Notes under the pieces: model-generated
Database searches by the model: none
What the model saw: only the letters and a program-made list of their open reading frames with translations
What the model was told of the DNA's origin: nothing
Made by a program: the position numbers and the translations under genes
In this document: positions 1-6,665 of the stretch, in pieces
How positions within the stretch are numbered: position 1 is the stretch's first letter
Layout: each line of letters starts with the position of its first letter
From: Bacteroidales bacterium
Lineage (GTDB): Bacteria > Bacteroidota > Bacteroidia > Bacteroidales > JAGOPY01
Direction of reading: 5' to 3'
DNA length: 6,745 bases
Assembly (NCBI GenBank): GCA_030638325.1
Contig: DAOWEV010000010.1
Coordinates: 1-6,745, forward strand

Positions 1-10
1 CTTTGATTTT

Positions 11-1105
11 ATGGAAAAACAAAATCTGCTAAAACCATATACCATGGGTGACCTGCTGCTTAACAACAGGGTTGTGCTGGCTCCAATGACGAGAAGCAGG
101 GCTGATAATCCCGGACATAATGCCACAGCGCTTATTGCGAAATATTACCGGCAACGGGCAAGTGCCGGCCTGATCATCACAGAAGGCTCTCCGATATCAA
201 AACAGGCCGTTGGATATCTGAATATCCCGGGGATTTATTCTGAAGAGCAGGTGGAAGCCTGGAAACTGGTCACAACTGCTGTACACGAAGCAGGGGGTAA
301 GATTTTCATTCAGCTTTGGCATGTTGGCAGATTATCGCATCCGGATTTTCTGAACGGTGATCTGCCTGTTGCTCCCTCACCCATAAACCCCGGTCATAAA
401 TCCAAAACACCCAAAGGATATAAACCTACTGTCACACCCAAAGAATTGAGCAGGCAGGAAATAAAACAAATTATTGCTGATTATGCCACGGCAGCTTCAA
501 ATGCAGTTAAAGCCGGATTTGACGGAGTGGAAATACACTCTTCAAATGGTTACCTGTTGCATCAGTTTTTTGCTCCATGTTCAAATATCAGGACGGATGA
601 ATATGGAGGGTCAATTGAAAACCGGGCGCGAATACTGTTTGAAGTATTGGATGAAATGAAAAAAGAGATACCCGAAAACCGGATTGGCCTGCGGCTGAAC
701 CCTTCGGCCTACGCTTATCATGGCATGACCATAACAGAAGATACAATCCCTACATTTGACTACATTACCGGGAAGCTGAATGCATATGACCTGGCCTATT
801 TGCATCTTTCCGAGCCGTTTACAGATGTGTCTGAGGTGCCTTTTGCAGAGCCGCATATAGCGAGGCGTTACCGCCCTTTGTACAAAGGAACGCTCATAAT
901 CAACACAAGATTTACCCGGGCATCGGGCAATAAGGTGATTGGGGATGGGGATGCCGACCTGGTTGCCTTCGGAATTCCCTTTATTGCAAACCCGGACCTG
1001 GTACACCGATTTGAAATTAATGCGCCTCTCGCAAACCCCGATAAAAATACCTTCTATACCACCGGTCCGGCTGGTTATACCGATTACCCTTGTTATCCGG
1101 GTTGA
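11..1105 (+). CDS. Old Yellow Enzyme family FMN-dependent alkene reductase (NemA-like)
   Basis: This is a 364-residue soluble TIM-barrel flavoprotein, the usual full length for the family. Members use NAD(P)H to reduce activated C=C bonds such as enones, maleimides and nitro compounds; the physiological substrate here cannot be told. Visible landmarks are LAPMTRSR (23-30, with the flavin-contacting Thr27), QLWHVGR (101-107), the active-site block EIHSSNGYLLHQF (174-186), the SNIRTDEYGGSIENR block (191-205) and FIANPDL (324-330). His176 and Asn179 are the pair that binds the substrate oxygen (His/Asn as in yeast OYE1, not His/His as in PETN reductase), and Tyr181 is the likely proton donor. 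The start is supported because MEKQNLLKPYTMGDLLLNNR aligns with the family N-terminus. The phosphate-binding region is odd: the usual FGR reads FGI (320-322), and the preceding glycine-rich loop reads NTRF (298-301). The gene is convergent with, and apparently unrelated to, the xdh cluster. Its promoter lies outside the window. Confidence 0.95.
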   Translation: MEKQNLLKPYTMGDLLLNNRVVLAPMTRSRADNPGHNATALIAKYYRQRASAGLIITEGSPISKQAVGYLNIPGIYSEEQVEAWKLVTTAVHEAGGKIFIQLWHVGRLSHPDFLNGDLPVAPSPINPGHKSKTPKGYKPTVTPKELSRQEIKQIIADYATAASNAVKAGFDGVEIHSSNGYLLHQFFAPCSNIRTDEYGGSIENRARILFEVLDEMKKEIPENRIGLRLNPSAYAYHGMTITEDTIPTFDYITGKLNAYDLAYLHLSEPFTDVSEVPFAEPHIARRYRPLYKGTLIINTRFTRASGNKVIGDGDADLVAFGIPFIANPDLVHRFEINAPLANPDKNTFYTTGPAGYTDYPCYPG

Positions 1106-1112
1106 TGGAAGC

Positions 1113-1158
1113 TTGTTTATTCGTTTATTCGTTTATTTGTTTATTCGTTTATTCGTTT
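1113..1158. repeat. Octamer tandem array, left copy of a 46-bp repeat
   Basis: Five complete copies of an 8-bp unit, GTTTATTC, plus a partial sixth (GTTT), start 10 nt after the stop of the alkene reductase. The third unit ends in T rather than C, so the unit endings run C, C, T, C, C. The 46 bases including two leading Ts are identical, in the same orientation, to 6666-6711. No GC-rich hairpin followed by a T-run is visible, so I do not call it a terminator. Confidence 0.93.
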
Positions 1159-1160
1159 GG

Positions 1161-1259
1161 TTGTAAATTGTTAATAGTTAATCGTTATTCGTTAATTGAT
1201 ACTTCGTTGATCGTAAATCGTAAACTGTAAACTGTAAACTGTAAATTGTAAATTGTAAA
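1161..1259. repeat. Degenerate heptamer tandem array (about 14 units)
   Basis: Read in steps of seven, this stretch consists of variants of T(C/T)GTAAA. Six units from 1161 are diverged (TTGTAAA, TTGTTAA, TAGTTAA, TCGTTAT, TCGTTAA, TTGATAC). One 8-nt slip unit follows (1203-1210). Seven clean units then run 1211-1259: TCGTAAA twice, CTGTAAA three times and TTGTAAA twice. The clean end is toward yigZ and the decayed end toward the octamer array. With that array it fills nearly the whole 165-bp gap between two convergent genes. Replication slippage is the likely origin; a role in ending convergent transcription is possible but not shown. Confidence 0.9.
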
Positions 1260-1270
1260 TCAAACAAGCC

Positions 1271-1888
1271 CTACACCGTCCTCAGATATTCGATCTGAAC
1301 CCCATGAATTCCGGCAAACTTATCATGGATTCGTGTCGACCGGCTTTTTCTGACACCCAGATCAATCTCACAACTCAACTGGAAATCCTGTCTGACGATT
1401 TGCAGGTCTTCATCTTTAATGATCCGCATGATGTCGTTCATCAAGGGATATTCGAAGCGAATGGAATAGATGTCTTTAATTGTTTTTGAAATGATCTGAG
1501 CCTCCTCAAGTGCATCCCTGACAGCACTCTTATAAGCATTGATCAGACCGCTTACACCCAGCTTCGTGCCGCCGAAATACCTGATGACCACGATCAGGAT
1601 ATTTGTCAGGTCGTATGAAAGGATCTGGCCGTAAATAGGCTTCCCGGCCGTACCGGATGGCTCGCCGTCATCATTATAGCGATACGCTGATTTATCGGAT
1701 CCAAGCCGGTAAGCGTAGCAATGATGACGGGCATCGTGGTATTCCTTCCGGAGCCTGCCCAGATGCTCCTTAATATCCTCCTCAGATTTTGCGGGCAGGG
1801 CAAATGCCAGGAACTTGCTGCCTTTCTCTTTGTAGGATCCTTCAGAGAGCCTCCCAATGGTTTTATATTCATCTTCAAATAAACTCAT
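1271..1888 (-). CDS. yigZ: YigZ/IMPACT family protein (UPF0029 + DUF1949 domains)
   Basis: This 205-residue protein is about the family's usual length. The N-terminal UPF0029/IMPACT domain spans roughly residues 15-125. It shows the HHCYAYR segment (55-61), NDDGEPSGTAGKPI (72-85) and RYFGGTKLG (103-111), followed by LINAYK (115-120). The C-terminal DUF1949 domain (roughly 140-200) has a ferredoxin-like, nucleic-acid-binding type of fold in solved family members. Eukaryotic IMPACT binds GCN1 and restrains GCN2 signalling; the bacterial role is not settled, and I do not infer one. It starts only 5 nt after the stop of xdhB on the same strand, so it is probably the last gene of that transcript. 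An AGGAAG lies about 20 nt upstream inside xdhB, too far to be a normal ribosome binding site. No catalytic function is apparent. The family call is firm and the operon link is inferred. Confidence 0.95.
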   Translation of the reverse strand: MSLFEDEYKTIGRLSEGSYKEKGSKFLAFALPAKSEEDIKEHLGRLRKEYHDARHHCYAYRLGSDKSAYRYNDDGEPSGTAGKPIYGQILSYDLTNILIVVIRYFGGTKLGVSGLINAYKSAVRDALEEAQIISKTIKDIYSIRFEYPLMNDIMRIIKDEDLQIVRQDFQLSCEIDLGVRKSRSTRIHDKFAGIHGVQIEYLRTV

Positions 1889-1893
1889 GCTGT

Positions 1894-4239
1894 TTATGCA
1901 GTCATTTTCTTCCTGATGTCTTCGATAGATTTCAGGATAAGCTCTTTTGTAGCAGGCAGTGAGAATTCCGGTTCAAAACGATGATCCCCCACTGCTGAGA
2001 TGGCATCCTTGATGGCCAGCCATACCGAGAATGACAGCATGAACGGGGGCTCCCCAATGGCCTTGCTCTTTTTTATGGTATTCGGATTGGGTACATTCTG
2101 CAGAAAACTGATCCTGAAATCCTCAGGTATATCCCTGATAGTAGGAATTTTATAGGTATCGGGTGAATGGTTCAACAAATGGCCGTTTTCATCCCATTTG
2201 ATCTCCTCAGTAGTGCACCAGCCAACTCCCTGTATAAATCCTCCGCTGAGTTGTCCTTTATCGATGTTTTTATTGATGGAATTCCCGGCATCATGAAGAA
2301 TGTCTGTCCTTAAGATTGAAAACTGCCCTGTGAGGGTATCCAGCAACACTTCCGAAACGGCCATGCCAAATGCATAATAGTGAAATGGGTTGCCTTTACT
2401 GCTGGTTCTGTCGTAATAGATACCCGGTGTTTTATAAAATCCTGTGGCGCTTAAACTGACCCGTTTTTTATATGACTTTTTCACCAGCTTTTCAAAACTG
2501 ATCTTTCTTTCAGGATGTTCATTATCTGAGACAAAGTTACCGGAGAACCGGATGTCTTCAATAACAGATAGTTCCCCGGATTTCTTTTCATTGTATTCGT
2601 TTACAAATACTTCAGCCAGTCTCTTTTTTAATTTTTCGACGGCATTCTTTACGGCCATTCCGTTCAAATCGCTTCCTGAAGAAGCAGCTGTAGCAGAAGT
2701 GTTAGGTACTTTGGAAGTATTGGTGGGGTCAACTTTTATGTATTCCCGGCCGATCCCGAGTTCACTTGCCGCAACCTGCATGATCTTGGTGTGCAGTCCC
2801 TGGCCCATCTCAATCCCTCCATGACTTACAAGCACTGTTCCATCGGTATAAATATTGACCAGGGCGCCTGCCTGGTTGAGAAAGGATGCAGTAAAGGAGA
2901 CCCCAAATTTTACGGGGGTCAGTGCAAGTCCTTTTTTATAATGTAAACCGGCTTTGTTGAATTCATTGATACTTTTTCTTCTTTCAACATAGGCCGAACT
3001 CTTTACCAACTGTTCATATAAAACAATCAGGCGGTTGTTTTCGATAATTTGCCCGTAATGGGTGATATTATTCGTGGATAGCCGGTAGAAATTCTGAAAC
3101 CTGACTTCAAGGGGGTCTTTTGAAAGATACCTGGCGACTTTATCGATAATCTGTTCTATGACGGCCATGGCCTGGGGGGCTCCGAAACCGCGGAAAGCCG
3201 TATTCGAAGGATGGTTTGTCTTCCAGGCCTGACCGTTTACTTTTAAGTTCGGAATAAAATAGCAGTTATCGATATGGAATACAGCCCGTTGCAGGATGGC
3301 CCTGGAAAGGTCTGTGGAGGAGCCTGCATCCAGGTTTATTGCTACTTTCAGAGCAGTCAGAGTACCATCATCCGAAAAACCAACTTCATAATTATTTATA
3401 GATCTGTGCCGTTTTCCTGTTATCTTCTGGTCGTCGATGCGATTCATATGGATCTTAACTGGCTTTTTTGTGTGATGGGCCAGCAAAGCAGCCCAGGCTG
3501 CAAAATGGTTTGCCTGTGTTTCTTTGCCACCGAAGGCACCTCCGATCCTTCTCACCTCTACGGAAATATTATTTTTCGGTATTTTCAGGATTCTTGAAAT
3601 AATGGCTTGTGTCTCAGATGGATGCTGGGTAGAACTGAATATCCCCATCTCATCATCTTCTCCGGGGATTGCAAGACATGTCTGGGTTTCAAGATACCAA
3701 TGCTCCTGTGCGCCTGTTCGTAATTCCCCCTTGAGGGTATGTTTTGAGGTACTTAAAGCCTTATCTGCATCTCCGGTTGATATCTCTATCGGAGGTATGA
3801 TGAGAAGGCCTTTCCGGATGGCATCCTCTAAGACAAGAACAGGTTCTGATCGCTCATATTCAATATCGATCAACCGGGAAGCCTTTAAAGCAATTTCTGT
3901 TGTTTCGGCAGCTATCAGCAGTATGGCTTTTCCAATAAAATCAACATCCTTTTCTGCAAGGCAAAGTTCATCATCTGCAACAGGGCCCATTTGATTAATG
4001 CCCGGAATATCCTTGTAAGATAAAATGGCATGAACACCGTCCAGCATTTTTGCTTTTTCAACATCCATGGATATGATCTTACCGCATGCGATAGTACTAG
4101 TTAGAATGAAACCGTGAAGCATTTGATCATTTACCGGAATATCATTGATATAGACAGCTTCTCCTGTAATATGCCTGAGGGCACTTTCATGGACCGGATC
4201 TGTGTCTGATTTATACTGTATGGAATGTCTTTGCTGCAT
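1894..4239 (-). CDS. xdhB: Xanthine dehydrogenase, molybdopterin-binding subunit
   Basis: This 781-residue subunit carries the molybdenum cofactor and the site where xanthine or hypoxanthine is hydroxylated. Its length matches stand-alone XdhB proteins. The N-terminal hammerhead domain spans roughly 15-130 (SALRHITGEAVYINDIP at 19-35). The Moco-binding halves follow: GGAFGGKETQ (233-242), NTAFRGFGAPQ (346-356), FGVSFTASFLNQAGAL (445-460), GGIEMGQGLHTK (474-485), the TSATAASSGSDLNG stretch (514-527) and KAIGEPPF (726-733). By family alignment Glu240, Arg350 and Glu730 correspond to bovine Glu802, Arg880 and catalytic Glu1261, and Phe449 to Phe1009, which sandwiches the substrate. Glu240 plus Arg350 argue for xanthine dehydrogenase over aldehyde oxidase, where both are replaced. 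The start is fixed because an in-frame stop (4243-4245) lies one codon before the ATG and no Shine-Dalgarno is present. The expected partner is XdhA, in a cytoplasmic heterotetramer. The sequence appears intact. Confidence 0.97.
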   Translation of the reverse strand: MQQRHSIQYKSDTDPVHESALRHITGEAVYINDIPVNDQMLHGFILTSTIACGKIISMDVEKAKMLDGVHAILSYKDIPGINQMGPVADDELCLAEKDVDFIGKAILLIAAETTEIALKASRLIDIEYERSEPVLVLEDAIRKGLLIIPPIEISTGDADKALSTSKHTLKGELRTGAQEHWYLETQTCLAIPGEDDEMGIFSSTQHPSETQAIISRILKIPKNNISVEVRRIGGAFGGKETQANHFAAWAALLAHHTKKPVKIHMNRIDDQKITGKRHRSINNYEVGFSDDGTLTALKVAINLDAGSSTDLSRAILQRAVFHIDNCYFIPNLKVNGQAWKTNHPSNTAFRGFGAPQAMAVIEQIIDKVARYLSKDPLEVRFQNFYRLSTNNITHYGQIIENNRLIVLYEQLVKSSAYVERRKSINEFNKAGLHYKKGLALTPVKFGVSFTASFLNQAGALVNIYTDGTVLVSHGGIEMGQGLHTKIMQVAASELGIGREYIKVDPTNTSKVPNTSATAASSGSDLNGMAVKNAVEKLKKRLAEVFVNEYNEKKSGELSVIEDIRFSGNFVSDNEHPERKISFEKLVKKSYKKRVSLSATGFYKTPGIYYDRTSSKGNPFHYYAFGMAVSEVLLDTLTGQFSILRTDILHDAGNSINKNIDKGQLSGGFIQGVGWCTTEEIKWDENGHLLNHSPDTYKIPTIRDIPEDFRISFLQNVPNPNTIKKSKAIGEPPFMLSFSVWLAIKDAISAVGDHRFEPEFSLPATKELILKSIEDIRKKMTA

Positions 4240-4270
4240 AATTCATTGGCTACGATTGTTTTCTTTACAT

Positions 4271-4311
4271 AAATCCTAAGTTCCAAATCCTAAGCTCCAA
4301 ATCCTAATCCC
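4271..4311. repeat. 14-bp direct repeats in the xdhA-xdhB spacer
   Basis: Two near-identical 14-mers (AAATCCTAAGTTCC at 4271-4284 and AAATCCTAAGCTCC at 4285-4298, one mismatch) are followed by a third that shares AAATCCTAA and then runs into the palindrome at 4308. They sit 32-72 nt upstream of the xdhB start, so on the transcribed strand they lie in its leader. Function unknown; slippage-derived repeat is the simplest reading. Confidence 0.85.
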
Positions 4312-4325
4312 GATAGGTATCGGGA
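4308..4325. repeat. CCCGATA-type palindrome, copy 1 (imperfect centre)
   Basis: Arms TCCCGATA and TATCGGGA flank a GG centre, giving an 8-bp stem. It is nearly the same sequence as the perfect palindrome at 4425-4444, about 100 nt away. Four As follow on the plus strand and no T-run follows on the minus strand, so it does not look like an intrinsic terminator of the xdh transcript. My recollection is that this type of palindrome is dispersed between genes in Bacteroidota genomes. Confidence 0.85.
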
Positions 4326-4424
4326 AAACAAATTCAAAGCTCAAATAACCAAATGTTCAAAACAAAGGGTTTCATACAGAATATACGGTTTTAAATTTTG
4401 TGCTTTTGTCATTTGGTATTGTTT

Positions 4425-4444
4425 ATCCCGATAGCTATCGGGAT
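4425..4444. repeat. Perfect 20-bp palindrome ATCCCGATAGCTATCGGGAT, copy 2
   Basis: The sequence is its own reverse complement over 20 bases. Its outer base is the last base of the xdhA stop codon (4444-4446 read on the minus strand), so it abuts the end of that gene. As RNA it could fold into an 8-bp stem with a 4-base loop directly after xdhA. What follows on the minus strand is A-rich (AAACAATACC), not U-rich, which fits an mRNA 3'-end stabiliser or a dispersed repeat better than an intrinsic terminator. Confidence 0.9.
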
Positions 4445-5883
4445 TAGAAATTCGGATTTAGATATTCTATATAGCATTTCAGCAGCAGGTTCCTGGCGAG
4501 GATCCTTCTTGATGCTGAATCGGAACGGACATCGGAAATGGGTTCGAATTCATGGTACAGTATTTCAGATGCCTGCCTGATGGTTTTTTCATCCAGCTTT
4601 TTGTTGACCAGGAAATTTTCTGTTTTGATGGCCCGTTTTGTGGTTGCTGCCAGTCCTCCGAATGCCAGGATGGCCTGACTGACCAATTCATCCTGCCCCA
4701 TGATAAAGCGGAAGCCGGCATTCACGGTGGCAATGTCAAGGTCTTGCCTGTTGGATACTTTAGATGACCAGGATATTGTGTTTTCACCTCGTACCGGTAT
4801 CCTGACCCCAGTCAGGATCTCATCCGGATTGATCCTGGTCTCCCGGTATGACTTTATGAATTTTTCCACAGCCAACTCCCGTTTTCCTTTCTTTGACAGG
4901 AGCTCCACAGTGGCTTCACTGGAAAATAATACCGGTAATACATCACTGATGGGGGAGGCAGAGCAGATGTTGCCACCGAGGGTAGCCCTGTTACGAATTT
5001 GCAAAGAGCCAAACACTTCCAGTATCTTTGAAATAGCAGGTAAATGATCTTCAGTATGGGCCCTGACCTCTTCAATGGTCAGGCCGGCGCCAAAATACAG
5101 GTATTGTTCATCTTTACTGAAAGTTTTCAAATCGCTGATCCCCGAGAGATCAATCAGATATTCAGGTTGTCCGGCTAATTGGAAAGCAATATCAGTAGCG
5201 CCATCAATAAATATTGCATTCTGAAACCGGGTCTTTAGATCCAGGGCAGCTTCCAGGCTGGAAGGCCGGAAATAAGATGTAACTCCTTCAATTCCGGGTG
5301 GATCATCACTTCTTATCTGTTTTAGCAATTGAACGGTGTCTGCTTCCGATGCAGAGAAATGATCAATGCCATTGTTTGTGCATGCTTTCATGGCAGCATC
5401 CAGGATGGGCTGGTAACCGGTACATCGGCAGAGATTCCCGGTCAGGGCATCGGAAGCTGCTTTAAGGGATGGTTGATGGTGGTTTTTGTACAAAGCAAAC
5501 ATCGACATCACAATACCGGGTGTGCAATATCCGCACTGGCTGGCGTTTTCCTCAAGCATTGCTTGCTGAACAGGATGTAATTCATGTTCTCCTGCAACAT
5601 TCTCAACAGTTATCAATTGCTTTCCCTGGAGCATGGGCAGATAAAGCAGGCATGAATTAACTGCTTTATATGAAATGGAGTCATCCCCGGCCAGTTCACC
5701 CAGCACCACCGTACAAGCGCCGCAATCGCCGACACCACAGCCCTCTTTGACTCCCCGGTGATTAGGTAGTGAACGGAGATAATTCAAGACGGTCAGAGCC
5801 GGGCTGTATCTGCCGTCATTGAAGTCAACCTCAAGGATCTTCCCATCTAAGACAAACCTGATTTTATGACTGTACCCGGTCAT
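4444..5883 (-). CDS. xdhA: Xanthine dehydrogenase, small subunit (two [2Fe-2S] clusters and FAD)
   Basis: This 479-residue electron-transfer subunit passes electrons from the molybdenum site through two [2Fe-2S] clusters to FAD and then, in this family, NAD+. The plant-ferredoxin-type domain (about 5-90) supplies Cys49, Cys54, Cys57 and Cys78 within GCGVGDCGAC and NSCLL. The alpha-helical second cluster domain (about 95-170) supplies Cys117 and Cys120 (CGYCTPG) and Cys152 and Cys154 (CRCTGYQP). All eight ligands are present. The FAD domain begins near 200, with FIDGATD (225-231), the FGSLQIRNRATLGGN segment (291-305) and SASPISD (308-314), followed by the CO dehydrogenase flavoprotein C-terminal domain (about 365-470). 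Fused cluster and FAD domains with a separate Moco subunit match the R. capsulatus XdhA/XdhB layout. The start overlaps the xdhC stop as ATGA, which suggests translational coupling. The stop codon touches a palindrome, and 204 nt separate it from xdhB. Confidence 0.97.
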   Translation of the reverse strand: MTGYSHKIRFVLDGKILEVDFNDGRYSPALTVLNYLRSLPNHRGVKEGCGVGDCGACTVVLGELAGDDSISYKAVNSCLLYLPMLQGKQLITVENVAGEHELHPVQQAMLEENASQCGYCTPGIVMSMFALYKNHHQPSLKAASDALTGNLCRCTGYQPILDAAMKACTNNGIDHFSASEADTVQLLKQIRSDDPPGIEGVTSYFRPSSLEAALDLKTRFQNAIFIDGATDIAFQLAGQPEYLIDLSGISDLKTFSKDEQYLYFGAGLTIEEVRAHTEDHLPAISKILEVFGSLQIRNRATLGGNICSASPISDVLPVLFSSEATVELLSKKGKRELAVEKFIKSYRETRINPDEILTGVRIPVRGENTISWSSKVSNRQDLDIATVNAGFRFIMGQDELVSQAILAFGGLAATTKRAIKTENFLVNKKLDEKTIRQASEILYHEFEPISDVRSDSASRRILARNLLLKCYIEYLNPNF

Positions 5884-6647
5884 TGATTTTTTAATGAATT
5901 TTTTACATCGATCAACTTTGCTATGATGCTGATAGCGATCTCATCAGGCGTCTGGGCATTGAATTTTATCCCGATCGGCATATCGATGGAGTTGATTTCT
6001 GCTTCAGATAAATTATTTGCAAGGAAATATCTCCTGGCTTTGTCCACTTTCGTAATACTTCCGATCATGCCGAGGTAGGCATGAGGTTTTTTGGCACACA
6101 TGGCAGTTACTTCTTCGTCGAAGGCATGCTCGGATGTTGCTACGATGATGAAAGTATGCTGATCAAAAGGAAGCTCTTTCATGACTTCGGAGTAATCCTT
6201 CCGGATGATATCAAATTCATCTTCTTTTTCTTCATCGCCCTTACGTTCCCTGTTATCAACCACGGTGATCCTGAAGCCAAAATTCCGGGCAACTTTTGCA
6301 ACAGCCCGGCCAACATGCCCGTATCCGAAGATGATAAGCTTGTATTCTGATGCAATGGGTTCGATATAGACCTCTACCACTCCCCCGCATTCTGAGTCAC
6401 TGTCAATTCCCAGGTCGTAGGTACGTTTTTTAACTGCATTTTTCCGGATTGCGGTGAGCGCCTCTTCAATTACCTGGAGTTCAAATTTACCCCCTCCCAC
6501 AGATCCTGTGATCTCCCTGTTTTCATAAACGATCATTTTGGATCCGGCTTTTCTGGGCGTGGAGCCCTCAGTATGGGTAACGATACACAAAGCAGCTAGT
6601 TTGTTTTCTTTTCTGATGGCTGCTATTTTGGAGAAGATGTCGGTCAT
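5880..6647 (-). CDS. xdhC: XdhC/CoxI family molybdenum cofactor chaperone
   Basis: This 255-residue cytoplasmic accessory protein is not part of the finished enzyme. In R. capsulatus, XdhC binds molybdenum cofactor, promotes its sulfuration and delivers it to the large subunit. The N-terminal XdhC/CoxI domain (about 10-75) shows TEGSTPRKAGSKM (26-38) and GSVGGGKFE (48-56). Many homologues have GGGCVE where this has GGGKFE. ECGGVVEVYIEP (86-97) keeps the conserved Cys87-Gly-Gly. The C-terminal Rossmann domain begins with LIIFGYGHVGRAVAKVA (104-120), then YLGMIGS (191-197), and ends with PIGIKFNAQTPDEIAISI (224-241), the family's closing motif. The start is fixed: no other ATG lies between it and the upstream in-frame stop at 6678-6680. 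It is the first gene of the cluster, with an octamer repeat array 20 nt before its ATG and no Shine-Dalgarno. Confidence 0.95.
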   Translation of the reverse strand: MTDIFSKIAAIRKENKLAALCIVTHTEGSTPRKAGSKMIVYENREITGSVGGGKFELQVIEEALTAIRKNAVKKRTYDLGIDSDSECGGVVEVYIEPIASEYKLIIFGYGHVGRAVAKVARNFGFRITVVDNRERKGDEEKEDEFDIIRKDYSEVMKELPFDQHTFIIVATSEHAFDEEVTAMCAKKPHAYLGMIGSITKVDKARRYFLANNLSEAEINSIDMPIGIKFNAQTPDEIAISIIAKLIDVKNSLKNQ

Positions 6648-6665
6648 GGTTTGTTTATTTATTGA

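Larger units (their letters stand above)
1271..6647 (-). other. Putative xdhC-xdhA-xdhB-yigZ transcription unit
   Basis: Four genes lie on the minus strand with little spacing: xdhC and xdhA overlap by 4 nt (ATGA), and xdhB and yigZ are 5 nt apart. The only break is 204 nt between xdhA and xdhB, filled with repeats and palindromes. I could not identify a convincing Bacteroidetes-type promoter (TTTG near -33, TAnnTTTG near -7) upstream of xdhC or within that spacer. One transcript or two (xdhCA and xdhB-yigZ) are both possible. Confidence 0.6.

Noticed and set aside
611..1006. 131-codon open frame on the minus strand
   Set aside because: It lies antisense to the alkene reductase, whose conserved motifs cover this stretch; no family resemblance.
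939..1166. 75-codon plus-strand frame running into the octamer array
   Set aside because: It overlaps the alkene reductase in another frame, and its hydrophobic tail is just the translated octamer repeat.
1115..1259. Possible CRISPR array
   Set aside because: The repeats are 7-8 bp and directly tandem, with no unique spacers and no cas genes nearby.
3524..3994. 156-codon open frame on the plus strand
   Set aside because: It lies entirely antisense to the well-supported xdhB, and its translation has no recognisable domain.
1894..4239. Aldehyde oxidase or another hydroxylase instead of xanthine dehydrogenase
   Set aside because: Glu240 and Arg350 are both retained, and the flanking segments match xanthine dehydrogenases. 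Activity on a related purine is still possible.
4240..4443. Purine riboswitch in the xdhB leader
   Set aside because: No three-stem junction with the conserved purine-aptamer core could be recognised; the region is explained by repeats and palindromes.
4425..4444. Rho-independent terminator after xdhA
   Set aside because: The hairpin is followed by A-rich sequence on the transcribed strand, with no U-run, and the same palindrome recurs about 100 nt further on.
1894..5883. xdhA and xdhB as one broken gene (single-chain xanthine dehydrogenase split by an insertion)
   Set aside because: Each half has a complete domain set with natural ends, and separate FeS/FAD and Moco subunits are the normal R. 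capsulatus-type arrangement.
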